Shown piece by piece: positions 53,825 through 63,712 of a stretch of 64,000 bases of DNA. The DNA is from an uncultured Aquimarina sp. (GTDB lineage Bacteria > Bacteroidota > Bacteroidia > Flavobacteriales > Flavobacteriaceae). The notes beneath the pieces are model-generated. The model made no database searches. It worked only from the letters and a program-made list of their open reading frames with translations, and was not told the DNA's origin. The position numbers were made by a program, and so were the translations under genes. The stretch is from the NCBI RefSeq assembly GCF_947500065.1, contig NZ_CANMQT010000007.1, positions 1-64,000 on the forward strand, given 5' to 3'. Every line of letters starts with the position of its first letter. Positions within the stretch are counted from its first letter, which is position 1.

Positions 53825-54577
53825 ATGAAAGCATTAATAATAGATGACGAAAATAAAGCAAGAAGATTATTGCAAGCTTTGATTGAAATCGAATGTAATG
53901 ATATTACAGATATAGTACAGGCCCCAGATTTAGAGTCTGGTGTACAGATGATTAAAACAGAAAAACCGGATATTGTTTTCTTAGATATAGAAATGCCACA
54001 ATATTCGGGACTTCAAATTTTAGATTTTTTTGAAGATGAAAAAGTTACTTTTCAAATTATTTTTACTACCGGATATAATCAATATGCAGTAGAAGCATTT
54101 AAACTTTCTGCAATAGATTATTTATTAAAACCCATTGATGTAGAAGAACTAAAAATTGCAGTAAATAAAGCTGTGATTTCAGCCAAAGAAAAGACAATCA
54201 ATGACAAGTTTGAAGACCTAAAACAATCATTTAAACAGTTGTCATTGAATAAATTAGCTTTGGATATACCTAAAGGAATTATTTTTGTCTCTCATGATGA
54301 TGTTTTGTATTTTGAAGCAGATGGGATGTATACAAAAGTATATCTTCAGGATAATAAAACTGAATTGATATGTAAGCCATTAAAACACTTTATACTTCAA
54401 CTAGAATCCAAATCCATTTTTTATAAACCACATAGGTCATATTTAATTAATTTAAAACATATCAAAGAGCTTTCTAAAAAAGATGGATATCATTTGGTTA
54501 TGGAGAATAATAAGACCATACCTATTGCTAAAGACAAGAAAGAAGAATTTATAAGAGTTGTTAAAGAAGTATTTTAA
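53825..54577 (+). CDS. LytTR-type response regulator
   Basis: 250 residues. The receiver domain (about 1-120) has acidic residues D7/D8, phospho-acceptor D54 (VFLDIEMPQ) and conserved Lys in LLKPID. The C-terminal LytTR DNA-binding domain (about 150-250) has FEADGMYTKVYLQ and FYKPHRSYLINLKHIKELSKKDGYHLVMEN. It is transcribed with the kinase gene. The large adhesin gene 105 bp downstream of its stop codon could be one target. Confidence 0.93.
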   Translation: MKALIIDDENKARRLLQALIEIECNDITDIVQAPDLESGVQMIKTEKPDIVFLDIEMPQYSGLQILDFFEDEKVTFQIIFTTGYNQYAVEAFKLSAIDYLLKPIDVEELKIAVNKAVISAKEKTINDKFEDLKQSFKQLSLNKLALDIPKGIIFVSHDDVLYFEADGMYTKVYLQDNKTELICKPLKHFILQLESKSIFYKPHRSYLINLKHIKELSKKDGYHLVMENNKTIPIAKDKKEEFIRVVKEVF

Positions 54578-54681
54578 CTTTTTTACTTTCAGAAAAAAAA
54601 ATAGGACTTTCAGAAAAAAAGCAAGTTAATCATATAGTATAATAAGCATTTTTGTTTCATACGAACTTAAAAAGACAGAAT

Positions 54682-57600
54682 ATGAAAACAGGAATACTTT
54701 ATGTAATGCTATTCATAAGCAGTGTAGTTTTTGCCCAAATCCCTACAAATAATTTAGTTGCTCAATACCAATTCACCAATGGTACTTTTATTGATGCTGC
54801 AAATGGAAATAATTTCACACAAACCGGAACAGCTTTGACAGCTGTAGATGATCGATTTTTGAATCCGAACAATGCTGTAAATTTAGCAGGAGATCATTTA
54901 ACAAGAATAGACATAGATTACCCAAATGATATTTTTAATTTAGGAAATACAGCAACCATTAGTTTTTGGGTCAAAACGACTATCAATGATAGTGATGTGA
55001 AAACTATTTTTGAAGATACAAATGGTAGAAGTAACCAGGCAGACGATACCTGGGCAGGATATTATATCTACTTGAAAGATGGAAAGGTAGGTTTTTCATT
55101 ACGTGTTAGGTATAGTAGCAATGGAAGTTATAGAGGAGGTGGAGTATTAGCCAATAAATTAATTAATGATGGAGATTGGCATCATGTGGCACTTACAATT
55201 TCTAACACACTTACCACATCATCATCAGGAGCGACCGATACAGCCAGAAATATTGGAGAAATTTATGTCGATGGTGTCAGTATGGGATCAGGAGGAGATA
55301 TACGGAATGGTTCAGCAGGCAATCAATATCTTTCCGAATCTCATGATACAAATGTAAACATAACAATAGGAAATAATAGAACGAATGATTTACCTAACAT
55401 AAACAGGTATCAGGATGCTATCGATGATATCAATATCTATACAAGAATATTATCCAATGCAGAAGTACTGCAAGTTGCGGAAGATAATAATTTTTGTTTA
55501 CCTCCAAATTCAAATATAGTATCTACATCTTCTATTACCGTTAACTCTGCAAATGTAGATGTTTCAGTAGCTGGAACATTTGATATAGCATATCATAAAG
55601 CATCAGAACCTTTTTCTAATGCAACCATCATAACAAATGTAAGTGCGGCTTCATCTACTACTATTAATAACCTGGATTCTTTTACAGATTATAAACTGTA
55701 CATAAGAGAGCAGTGTACTATAAACAGTTCATGGTCTATTCCTGTAGATTTTACAACATTAAGGATTATAGGAAAAGTATTTGTAGATGTAAATGCAACA
55801 GGCGAAAACAATGGATCTTCCTGGGTAAATGCTTTTACATCTTTATATGATGCTTTATCTGTAATTACAAGTAATGAGGAAGTTTGGGTTGCACAAGGAA
55901 CCTATACACCAGATAATTCTGATAGAAGCAATTCTTTTTTAATTTCAAGATCAGGAACAAAGTTGTATGGTGGTTTTATAGGTACAGAAACTGATGTTTT
56001 TCAAAGAGATTTTAGGAACAATGAAACTATATTATCAGGAGATTTTATGGGTAATGATGATAGTGTATTATCTTTTTCAAATACAACTCGAGCTGAAAAT
56101 GCTTACAATATTGTTGTGATTGAAAATGCAACAAACAACATTTCTATTGATGGATTTACAATTTCTAATGGGCATGCAAACGGAACAAACTCTGAAGAAA
56201 AGAGCGGTGCTGCCATATACAAAAGATCTAGTGCATTAGGTCTTACTGTAAGTAACTGTATTATTAAAAACAATGTAGCTTCTGATATTGCAGGAGGAAT
56301 TTATAATAACATTAATAGACAATCATTTCAAAATAATACAGGTTTTGTAACTGTCGAAAACTCGGTTTTTACCAAAAATTTAGCTAGATGGGGGTCAAGT
56401 ATTTATGGACAAACTGGTAGTAGTGGAACCAATGCAGTTTTTTCAATTTCTAATTCATTGTTTAATAGGAATATAGCAAAAGATAATGGTTCGTCTTTAG
56501 GGGTTGCTGGAAGCGCAGGGTGGTTTAGAGATCTTGCAGGGAATTCCTCAATAAGTGTTACATTAACAAATAATACATATGTTAACAACGAAGATCTAGG
56601 TACAGGTGCTTCTGTAAATAATTTAAATAGAGCTACGGTTGGTATTGGTAAAGCTACTGGAGCTACTATTGCTGTAAGCACTCTAGCGAATAATATTTTT
56701 TGGGGTAATAGAGGTGTAGGCGGAGTGACTAGCGTTATGGTACACGAAATTATTGATGATCCATCAACCATGACTGTAAGCAATTCTATAGATGAAAACA
56801 ATTTTTCTGGACTTCCTGTGGGAGTAACTGCTACAAACTCATCAAGTAATGATCCTCTTTTTACGGATTTTGTAAATAATGATTTTACAGTACAAACGGG
56901 ATCACCAGCAATAGATTCTGGTGATAATAGTTCCATAGTTGGTGCATTAGACCTATTAGGAAATCAAAGAGTTTTTAATACAACAGTTGATATGGGAGCT
57001 TATGAATTTGGCTCGTCAGCACCTGTTTATAGAACATTAACTATCAATTCGGCGAATGGGATTGTAACCACTAATCCCAACCCAACTAATGGAACCTATG
57101 ATGATGGTATCTCGGTAACTCTTACAGCTACACCTGATGCAGGCTACCAGTTTGATGGATGGAGCGGAGATGCAAGTGGAATCACAAATCCACTAACGAT
57201 TATTATGGATGCTGATAAAACGGTTACAGCTATATTTAGTCAGATTCACCGTACATTAACGATTAATACTACAGGAAGCGGTAGTGTAACTCCAGCAAGT
57301 GGTACAACCTATAATGATGGAGCAACGGCCACCTTAACAGCAACCCCAGTAGCGGGATGGCAATTTGATGGATGGAGCGGAGATGCAAGTGGAATCACAA
57401 ATCCACTAACGATTATTATGGATGCTGATAAAACAGTAACAGCAACCTTTAGTGCTATTCAACGTAGTTTAACAATCAATGCTACAAATGGAGCTGTAAG
57501 TACGAATCCAAATCCAACAAAAGGGACTTATGATGAAGGAACATCAATAATTCTTACTGCAACACCAGATGCGGGTTATCAATTTGATGGATGGAGCGGA

Positions 57601-58584
57601 GATGCTACAGGAGTTATGAATCCATTAACGATTATTATGGATGCTGATAAAACAGTAACAGCAACCTTTAGTGCTATCCAACGTGCATTAACTATCAATG
57701 CTACAAATGGAGCTGTAAGTACGAATCCAAATCCAACAAATGGGGCTTATGATGAAGGAACATCAATAATTCTTACTGCAGCACCAGATGCGGGTTATCA
57801 ATTTGATGGTTGGAGTGGAGATGCTACAGGAGTTATGAATCCATTAACGATTACGATGGATGCTGATAAAACAATAACAGCATTATTTAGTACAATTCAA
57901 CGTACTTTGATTCTTAATACAACTAATGGATCAGTAAGTACGAATCCAAATCCAACAAATGGGACTTATGATGAAGGAACATCAATAATTCTTACTGCAA
58001 CACCAGATGCAGGTTATCAATTTGATGGTTGGAGTGGAGATGCTACAGGAGTTATGAATCCATTAACGATTACGATGGATGCTGATAAAACGGTTACAGC
58101 TACATTTAGTCAGATTCAATATATGTTAGTGGTTAACACTACCGGAAATGGAAATGTTACCTTATCTCCGGCAGGAGGTACATATACCAATGGTGAGGTA
58201 GTTACGATAACTGCAACAGCTGATCAAAATTGGCAATTTGATGGATGGAGTGGTGATGCTTCAGGAAACACAAACCCATTACAAATTACTATTAACGGTA
58301 ATACAAATATAACAGCTACTTTTAGTGATCTCACTTTAGGAATAAATGATCAGGAATTTCCTGTAGCTTTTATGGTGTATCCAAACCCAGTAAGTAATAA
58401 TTTACATATCAAAACCGATGAGGTGATCACTTCTATTCGATTGTATTCGATATTAGGAAACGAAATTAAAGTATTAGAAACTAATAGTACCCAAATAGAT
58501 GTTTCGTCTCTTAGCAAAGGAGTTTATTTCTTAATTATCGAAACAAACAAAGGTAAAGGAGCTCAGCGATTCATAAAAAGATAA
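54682..58584 (+). CDS. T9SS-secreted multidomain adhesin (LamG, beta-helix, InlB-type repeats, type A CTD)
   Basis: 1300 residues from the ATG at 54682, which gives signal peptide MKTGILYVMLFISSVVFAQ; the earlier ATG at 54652 adds ten charged residues. Domains in order: LamG/concanavalin-like (about 54760-55480), FnIII-like (55500-55760), right-handed beta-helix of the choice-of-anchor type (55780-57010, FVDVNATGENNGSSW), six InlB B-like repeats (57031-58329), and a T9SS type A sorting domain (58360-58584; FMVYPNPVSNNLHI, SSLSKGVYFLII, KGAQRFIKR). A carbohydrate- or surface-binding role is inferred. It follows the LytS/LytT genes on the same strand. Confidence 0.92.
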   Translation: MKTGILYVMLFISSVVFAQIPTNNLVAQYQFTNGTFIDAANGNNFTQTGTALTAVDDRFLNPNNAVNLAGDHLTRIDIDYPNDIFNLGNTATISFWVKTTINDSDVKTIFEDTNGRSNQADDTWAGYYIYLKDGKVGFSLRVRYSSNGSYRGGGVLANKLINDGDWHHVALTISNTLTTSSSGATDTARNIGEIYVDGVSMGSGGDIRNGSAGNQYLSESHDTNVNITIGNNRTNDLPNINRYQDAIDDINIYTRILSNAEVLQVAEDNNFCLPPNSNIVSTSSITVNSANVDVSVAGTFDIAYHKASEPFSNATIITNVSAASSTTINNLDSFTDYKLYIREQCTINSSWSIPVDFTTLRIIGKVFVDVNATGENNGSSWVNAFTSLYDALSVITSNEEVWVAQGTYTPDNSDRSNSFLISRSGTKLYGGFIGTETDVFQRDFRNNETILSGDFMGNDDSVLSFSNTTRAENAYNIVVIENATNNISIDGFTISNGHANGTNSEEKSGAAIYKRSSALGLTVSNCIIKNNVASDIAGGIYNNINRQSFQNNTGFVTVENSVFTKNLARWGSSIYGQTGSSGTNAVFSISNSLFNRNIAKDNGSSLGVAGSAGWFRDLAGNSSISVTLTNNTYVNNEDLGTGASVNNLNRATVGIGKATGATIAVSTLANNIFWGNRGVGGVTSVMVHEIIDDPSTMTVSNSIDENNFSGLPVGVTATNSSSNDPLFTDFVNNDFTVQTGSPAIDSGDNSSIVGALDLLGNQRVFNTTVDMGAYEFGSSAPVYRTLTINSANGIVTTNPNPTNGTYDDGISVTLTATPDAGYQFDGWSGDASGITNPLTIIMDADKTVTAIFSQIHRTLTINTTGSGSVTPASGTTYNDGATATLTATPVAGWQFDGWSGDASGITNPLTIIMDADKTVTATFSAIQRSLTINATNGAVSTNPNPTKGTYDEGTSIILTATPDAGYQFDGWSGDATGVMNPLTIIMDADKTVTATFSAIQRALTINATNGAVSTNPNPTNGAYDEGTSIILTAAPDAGYQFDGWSGDATGVMNPLTITMDADKTITALFSTIQRTLILNTTNGSVSTNPNPTNGTYDEGTSIILTATPDAGYQFDGWSGDATGVMNPLTITMDADKTVTATFSQIQYMLVVNTTGNGNVTLSPAGGTYTNGEVVTITATADQNWQFDGWSGDASGNTNPLQITINGNTNITATFSDLTLGINDQEFPVAFMVYPNPVSNNLHIKTDEVITSIRLYSILGNEIKVLETNSTQIDVSSLSKGVYFLIIETNKGKGAQRFIKR
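57031..58329 (+). repeat. Six InlB B-like repeats (about 70 residues each)
   Basis: Each unit has TLTINxTNG, then YDEGTSIILTATPDAGYQF and DGWSGDA, then MDADKTVTATFS. Copies 3-5 are nearly identical at DNA level, copies 1, 2 and 6 are diverged. Confidence 0.9.
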
Positions 58585-58606
58585 TATAAAATCTAGAACA
58601 TAAATA

Positions 58607-58641
58607 TAAGGCCTTAAAGAAAGTTCTCTTTAAGGCTTTAT
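58607..58641 (+). terminator. Terminator after the adhesin gene
   Basis: Stem GCCTTAAAGA (58611-58620) with TCTTTAAGGC (58627-58636), six-base loop, with AT-rich flanks (A on the left, T on the right). Confidence 0.75.
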
Positions 58642-58657
58642 ATTCTAATTTTTTTAA

Positions 58658-58747
58658 ATGAATAAAATAATTCAGAAATATCGTTTAGAAATAACATTAA
58701 TGATTTTCTATTCAATAATAGTATGTTTGATTTATGGATTGTTCTAA
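58658..58747 (+). CDS. Possible 29-residue single-pass membrane microprotein
   Basis: MNKIIQKYRLEI then a hydrophobic stretch (about 12-29, MIFYSIIVCLIYGLF in outline) and stop, 74 bp after the adhesin stop codon and 16 bp after the terminator. It ends 8 bp before the convergent ABC gene. The basic-then-hydrophobic design is convincing, but there is no homology evidence. Confidence 0.3.
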   Translation: MNKIIQKYRLEITLMIFYSIIVCLIYGLF

Positions 58748-58755
58748 AAGATAAG

Positions 58756-59442
58756 CTATCGATTTCTCTTATCGCTCTCAATCATACCATCTCGTAATCT
58801 GATTACTCTATGTGCATGTTCTGCAACTTCTTCTTCATGAGTAACCACAATCACTGTATTTCCTGCAGCGTGTATATCATCGAGTAACTGCATAATCTCC
58901 AGAGAAGTCTTAGAATCCAGATTTCCGGTTGGTTCATCTGCTAATATAATAGAAGGTTTATTGACCAAGGCGCGACCTACTGCCACACGTTGTCTTTGTC
59001 CACCAGAAAGCTGATTAGGTTTATGATCCATACGATCCGCAAGACCTACATCGGTTAACACTTGTTCAGCTCTTGCATTTCTGTCTTTTTTAGAAATCCC
59101 GGCATACACCATAGGTAATGCAACATTATCCAAAGCTGTAGTTCTTGGCAATAAGTTAAATGTTTGAAAAACGAATCCAATTTCTTTATTCCTAATATCA
59201 GCCAATTCGTCATCAGTCATTTTACTTACATCATTTCCGTTTAGATTATAGGTGCCATCTGTTGGTGTGTCTAAACATCCTAAAAGATTCATTAAAGTGG
59301 ATTTACCGGATCCAGATGGCCCCATAATAGCTAGGTACTCACCTCGTTTTATTTCCAGATCAATACTTTTAAGTACATAAACTGTTTCCTGACCTAATTG
59401 AAAATTTCTAATGATACCTTTAATATCGATAACGTTTTCCAT
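58756..59442 (-). CDS. ABC transporter ATP-binding protein, LolD/MacB/FtsE-like
   Basis: 228 residues, a complete nucleotide-binding domain. Walker A GPSGSGKST, Q-loop FQTFNLLPRTTALDNV, signature LSGGQRQRVAVGRALV, Walker B IILADEPTGNLD, and switch His in VVTHEEEVAEH are all present. This subfamily powers MacB-like type VII ABC permeases (lipoprotein release, peptide or drug export). No permease gene is in the window, so the partner is elsewhere. It may be LolD, but without the permease I leave it unnamed. Confidence 0.93.
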   Translation of the reverse strand: MENVIDIKGIIRNFQLGQETVYVLKSIDLEIKRGEYLAIMGPSGSGKSTLMNLLGCLDTPTDGTYNLNGNDVSKMTDDELADIRNKEIGFVFQTFNLLPRTTALDNVALPMVYAGISKKDRNARAEQVLTDVGLADRMDHKPNQLSGGQRQRVAVGRALVNKPSIILADEPTGNLDSKTSLEIMQLLDDIHAAGNTVIVVTHEEEVAEHAHRVIRLRDGMIESDKRNR

Positions 59443-59508
59443 GTGATGTGTTATATTACAGCTGTAAGATACAATTTTAGCTTATATGACGCATGATCAA
59501 TGAAGTTG

Positions 59509-60081
59509 TTACACTCTAATTATAAAATGTTCTTTTTCTTGCTCTTTTCTAAAAAAAACAAACCCAAAATCAAATGTATTAATGGTTACTTTAGTTTTAG
59601 GGTGATTCTGTATTTGCTCCCAAAAAGACTGACTTTCTTTAGACTTATTTATAGAGTTTAGAAGCAGCAATGAATCGTTATGAACCTTAGAGAATATGGT
59701 GTCTAAAAAATCAGAATTATTTTTAATTTTCTTAATATCTAAATAGATAAAATCAAATGAATCCTGATCTTCTATAGCATAGGATACAGAAACAGCATTG
59801 TTAATCGAAACAACTTGTGATATGAAACCCGAAGCATTTTCAGGGATTAATATGGTTCTGTATTTGAGATAAGGTACCAATCGATTAAGAAGCTTGGCAT
59901 TCTTCAAACTAATTTCAGGAGTGTTTTTTTTATAAATAGGGATAATCGATGCGTAAGATGCTCGTTTTTTTCTATTGTAAAAACATTTTGTAATCAAGTT
60001 ATATACAAAAGGAGAATGTACACCATGTTGATTGGTGGATTTCCATAAAAAATGTAGATATGATTTAATTTGAAATAACAT
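59509..60081 (-). CDS. Degenerate SAM-methyltransferase-like protein
   Basis: 190 residues. The start (LWKSTNQHGVHSPFVYNLITKCFY) is the signature of a class I SAM-dependent methyltransferase group common in Bacteroidetes. The usual glycine-rich SAM motif after it is absent (region reads ILIPENASGFISQVVSI), and the protein is shorter than my expectation of about 230 residues. A late acidic strand (FDFIYLDI) survives. It may be a decayed or repurposed enzyme. It ends beside the ABC-F gene on the same strand. Confidence 0.7.
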   Translation of the reverse strand: MLFQIKSYLHFLWKSTNQHGVHSPFVYNLITKCFYNRKKRASYASIIPIYKKNTPEISLKNAKLLNRLVPYLKYRTILIPENASGFISQVVSINNAVSVSYAIEDQDSFDFIYLDIKKIKNNSDFLDTIFSKVHNDSLLLLNSINKSKESQSFWEQIQNHPKTKVTINTFDFGFVFFRKEQEKEHFIIRV

Positions 60082-60103
60082 CAGACTGATACATAGATAT
60101 TGG

Positions 60104-61969
60104 TTATTCCATTTTTTCAGAAAGTTCCAGCCAACGCATTTCCTTTTCTTCTATATCTTCAATGATCTTTTTTAGTTTCGCGGATTCTTCATTAATCTTA
60201 TCTCCTTCTAATGTACCATTAGTAAAAAGGGCTTCGATTTCTTTTTTCTGGATTTCTAGTTTTTTTAGATCACGTTCTATTCGACTAAATTCTTTCTGTT
60301 CATTATAGGATAATGCTATTTTATTATCTTTTTTCCAGTCAGTTTTTGTTTTAGGTTCTGATTCTACAGTTTTTGTTTTCTCAGGAGTTCTACTATTTTC
60401 ATAAATTCGATAATCAGAATAATTCCCAGGGAAATCCTCTATTACCGCATTTCCTCTGAATACAAACAAATGATCCACAATCTTATCCATAAAATAACGG
60501 TCGTGAGATACTACCATTAGACAACCAGGAAAATCTAATAAAAAGTTTTCCAAGACATTTAAGGTAACGATATCTAAATCATTAGTGGGTTCATCCAGAA
60601 TTAGAAAATTAGGATTTTGTATAAGAACCGTACATAGATATAATCGTTTACGCTCTCCACCACTTAGTTTTTCTACAAAATCATATTGTTTTTTGCGATC
60701 AAACAAAAAGCGCTCTAATAATTGTTGTGCAGAAATCTGTCTGCCTTTTTTTAATGGAATGTAATCACCGAACTCTCTGATCACATCAATGACCTTTTGT
60801 CCTTCTTTAATGTTAATACCACGTTGTGTGTAATATCCAAATTTTACAGTATCACCTACTACTATTTTTCCTTGATCAGGTTGGATAGCTCCAGTAATCA
60901 TATTTAAGAATGTTGATTTTCCGGTTCCATTCTTACCGATAATACCTACTCGTTCTCCTTTTCTAAAAACATACTCATATTTATCTAATAAGGTAAGGTC
61001 TTCAAAACTTTTGGAAACTTTATGAATTTCTAAAATCTTACTTCCCAGACGTTCCATATTGATTTCCAACTGTACCTCATGATCATTTCTTCTCTGGTGA
61101 GCGCGTTCTTTTATTTCATAAAAATCGTCAATTCTAGATTTAGATTTTGTAGTACGAGCTTTAGGTTGTCGTCGCATCCAATCTAGCTCTTTTTTGTAGA
61201 GTTGTTTTGCCTTGCCAATTTCTATTTCTTCATTAGCAATTCTAGTTTCTTTATTCTGAAGATAATATCCATAATTACCTTTGTAATTGTATAGTTTTCC
61301 GTTTTCTAACTCTACAATCTCATTACATACATTTTCTAAAAAATAACGATCGTGAGTAACCATAAAAAGCGTGAAATTCTCTTTGGCAAAATACTCTTCT
61401 AGCCATTCGATCATTTCTAGGTCCAAATGGTTGGTAGGTTCATCGAGGTAGAGTAGTTCTGGTTTGCTTAATAAGATATTAGCTAATGCTAACCTTTTTT
61501 TCTGCCCTCCAGAAAGTTGACTTACTTTTTGATCAAGATTTTCAAGTTTTAGCTTAAAAAGGATTTGTTTGTATTGTGTCTCAAAATCCCAAGCGCTTAA
61601 GGCATCCATTTGTTCAAATGCTTTTTGGTATGCTTCTGCATCATCTGGATTTTCTAACGCTTTCTCGTAGGTTTTAATTACCCGTAAAATTTCGTTATCT
61701 GCCGCAAAAATAGTTTGTTCTATAGTTAGGCTGGGATCTAGATTTGGTTCTTGAGGCAGGAACGCTACTTTAAGATTTTTCCTGTATACCACTTGGCCAT
61801 CATCAGGTTCTTCATCGCCGGCAATAATATTAAGTAAAGAGGTTTTTCCTGTTCCGTTTTTTGCAACAAAACCTACTTTTTGTCCTTCATTTATTCCAAA
61901 AGAAATATTCTTGAATAGCACACGCTCTCCAAAGGATTTGGCTATATTTTCTACTGATACGTAATTCAC
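60104..61969 (-). CDS. ABC-F family ATPase (Uup-like)
   Basis: 621 residues with two ABC domains and no membrane segments. Domain 1 has Walker A GKNGTGKTS-type (AKNGTGKTS), signature LSGGQKKRLAL and Walker B LLYLDEPTNHLD; domain 2 has GKNGTGKST, LSGGERKRLYL and FLILDEPTNDLD. The interdomain linker (about 240-290) and a C-terminal coiled coil (about 535-621) fit Uup/EttA-type ABC-F proteins, which act on ribosomes. The exact member is not determined. It lies 22 bp upstream of the methyltransferase-like gene. Confidence 0.93.
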   Translation of the reverse strand: MNYVSVENIAKSFGERVLFKNISFGINEGQKVGFVAKNGTGKTSLLNIIAGDEEPDDGQVVYRKNLKVAFLPQEPNLDPSLTIEQTIFAADNEILRVIKTYEKALENPDDAEAYQKAFEQMDALSAWDFETQYKQILFKLKLENLDQKVSQLSGGQKKRLALANILLSKPELLYLDEPTNHLDLEMIEWLEEYFAKENFTLFMVTHDRYFLENVCNEIVELENGKLYNYKGNYGYYLQNKETRIANEEIEIGKAKQLYKKELDWMRRQPKARTTKSKSRIDDFYEIKERAHQRRNDHEVQLEINMERLGSKILEIHKVSKSFEDLTLLDKYEYVFRKGERVGIIGKNGTGKSTFLNMITGAIQPDQGKIVVGDTVKFGYYTQRGINIKEGQKVIDVIREFGDYIPLKKGRQISAQQLLERFLFDRKKQYDFVEKLSGGERKRLYLCTVLIQNPNFLILDEPTNDLDIVTLNVLENFLLDFPGCLMVVSHDRYFMDKIVDHLFVFRGNAVIEDFPGNYSDYRIYENSRTPEKTKTVESEPKTKTDWKKDNKIALSYNEQKEFSRIERDLKKLEIQKKEIEALFTNGTLEGDKINEESAKLKKIIEDIEEKEMRWLELSEKME

Positions 61970-62031
61970 GTGGTAATTGGTGGTTTATGATTCGAAATCT
62001 TGCAAATTAAGCACAAATATTCAATTGAGCT

Positions 62032-63621
62032 TTATGGTATTGATATTTTCTTTCTTCGTCGGGTAACAGAAAACAGAAAAATAGAGATCATTAGGAAAAT
62101 AGCTACTCTTGCTAGGTAGTCCCCAGCTTGGACATAAAAAGTTATTTTGTCATTGGTTTTAAGAGTTCCTTTTAGCGCTCCTTGCTCATTATATGGGAGA
62201 GAAGAAACTATATTTCCGGTTTGATTTATAATAGCAGAAATCCCAGTATTAGCACTTCTTGCAATACTTCTTCGAGTTTCTATAGCTCTAAATTTTGCAT
62301 AAGCCAAATGTTGTTTGTGTCCTTGTGTGACTCCCCACCAAGCATCATTGGTAATAATGGCAAGAAAATCGGCATTATTTCTTACATAACCTGATACAAA
62401 TTCACCATATACACTTTCATAACATATAATGGGTCCTGCACCAATTCCTTCTTTTGTAAAGAATACCTCACGATCGGATTGCGTTGTTTTCTTAGCAACC
62501 GTGCCGCCTAAATCTATCATAGCATCACCAACAATGGGTTTAAAAACACTTTGATAAGGAAAGTTTTCTACACCAACTACCAATTTACTTTTGTGATAAA
62601 GCTCGTTAGTTCCATCTGGTCTTACCAGAAAGGCAGAGTTATAATCATCATAATAGACACCACTTTTATGTTTGTTAGTTTGTGGGTGAACTTTAGAAGG
62701 ATCTTTAAAGACATCAAGGAGTGAAATACCAGAAAGGAAATTAGCTTTAGGATATCCATTGATTATATCAGCAGCCGTTTTTTTAGCGATAGAATTCTGA
62801 AAGTTTTTCAATCTATTATTGTCCGCAAAAACCGTTTCAGGAGCAATAATAAAATTTGTTTTCTCACTAATCTTTGATGCTGTAAGCGAACTCAATAATT
62901 CTCCTACGCGATCATCTGTAGTGTTATACTTTTCTGTATAGGGATTTATATTAGGTTGTAAAATAACAACTTCGACATCCTGCCCATCTTCCTTATAAGT
63001 TTTCAGGATAATAAAAGAAATTAAAATTGGAACGATAATAATCAATCCATTTTTTATCGCTGATCTATATAAAATTGATTTGTCTTTGTGCTCTATAAAG
63101 AGCAAAACACTTTTATAGATTCCAATATTCACAATCCAGATCCATAAGGTTCCTCCAAAGGTTCCTGTGTACTCATACCACTGTATCCAGGAAGTGAAAT
63201 TGGCAAATCCATTACCTAGATTAAGCCAAGGCCAAGAGAATTGCCATTGTAGGTGTAAGTATTCAAAACTCATCCATATGCTTACCAGAAAAATAGATCC
63301 AATAGTAAACGAAGTTCTTCTAGCTATTATATGATACATAAGAAATACCAATGCCATTAATAAGCTATTTACTATTTCGGCAAACCACATTCCAAAAGGA
63401 GTGGAGTTGTAGATCCACCAGGTGGTGATCATATTCCAAATAAAAAGAGCAATAAAAGCCAATCCAAATAGTTGACTTTTGTGATATTTATTATGACGTA
63501 TTCTATATTCCATAATTAATAATGGAACAAAACCAAAAAATAGAAATATAGGAAAACCATAGGTTGGCCAACCGATAGCGAGTAATAAACCTGATAAAAT
63601 GGCAAGGAGTATATTCTTCAT
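62032..63621 (-). CDS. lnt: Apolipoprotein N-acyltransferase
   Basis: 529 residues. About seven N-terminal membrane segments are followed by a periplasmic nitrilase-like domain (about 210-500) and a last membrane segment. The catalytic residues fit the Lnt triad: Glu in IAPETVF, Lys in HKSKLVVGVE, and Cys400 in IICYESVYGEF. It adds the third acyl chain to lipoproteins in the inner membrane; several lipoproteins are encoded in this window. Followed on the same strand by the ABC-F gene after a 62-bp gap. Confidence 0.94.
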   Translation of the reverse strand: MKNILLAILSGLLLAIGWPTYGFPIFLFFGFVPLLIMEYRIRHNKYHKSQLFGLAFIALFIWNMITTWWIYNSTPFGMWFAEIVNSLLMALVFLMYHIIARRTSFTIGSIFLVSIWMSFEYLHLQWQFSWPWLNLGNGFANFTSWIQWYEYTGTFGGTLWIWIVNIGIYKSVLLFIEHKDKSILYRSAIKNGLIIIVPILISFIILKTYKEDGQDVEVVILQPNINPYTEKYNTTDDRVGELLSSLTASKISEKTNFIIAPETVFADNNRLKNFQNSIAKKTAADIINGYPKANFLSGISLLDVFKDPSKVHPQTNKHKSGVYYDDYNSAFLVRPDGTNELYHKSKLVVGVENFPYQSVFKPIVGDAMIDLGGTVAKKTTQSDREVFFTKEGIGAGPIICYESVYGEFVSGYVRNNADFLAIITNDAWWGVTQGHKQHLAYAKFRAIETRRSIARSANTGISAIINQTGNIVSSLPYNEQGALKGTLKTNDKITFYVQAGDYLARVAIFLMISIFLFSVTRRRKKISIP

Positions 63622-63712
63622 ATAAGAGTGCTCTGTCTTAATAACGAAATTAAACTTATTTCGTTACAAAACTTAAAAACTCAAAGTAAAAAAATGTAAT
63701 TATTGTTGGTAT

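Noticed and set aside
56403..56936. A 177-codon minus-strand open frame inside the LamG adhesin gene
   Set aside because: The plus frame encodes continuous beta-helix sequence with a sorting domain at its end; the minus frame has no recognisable domain.
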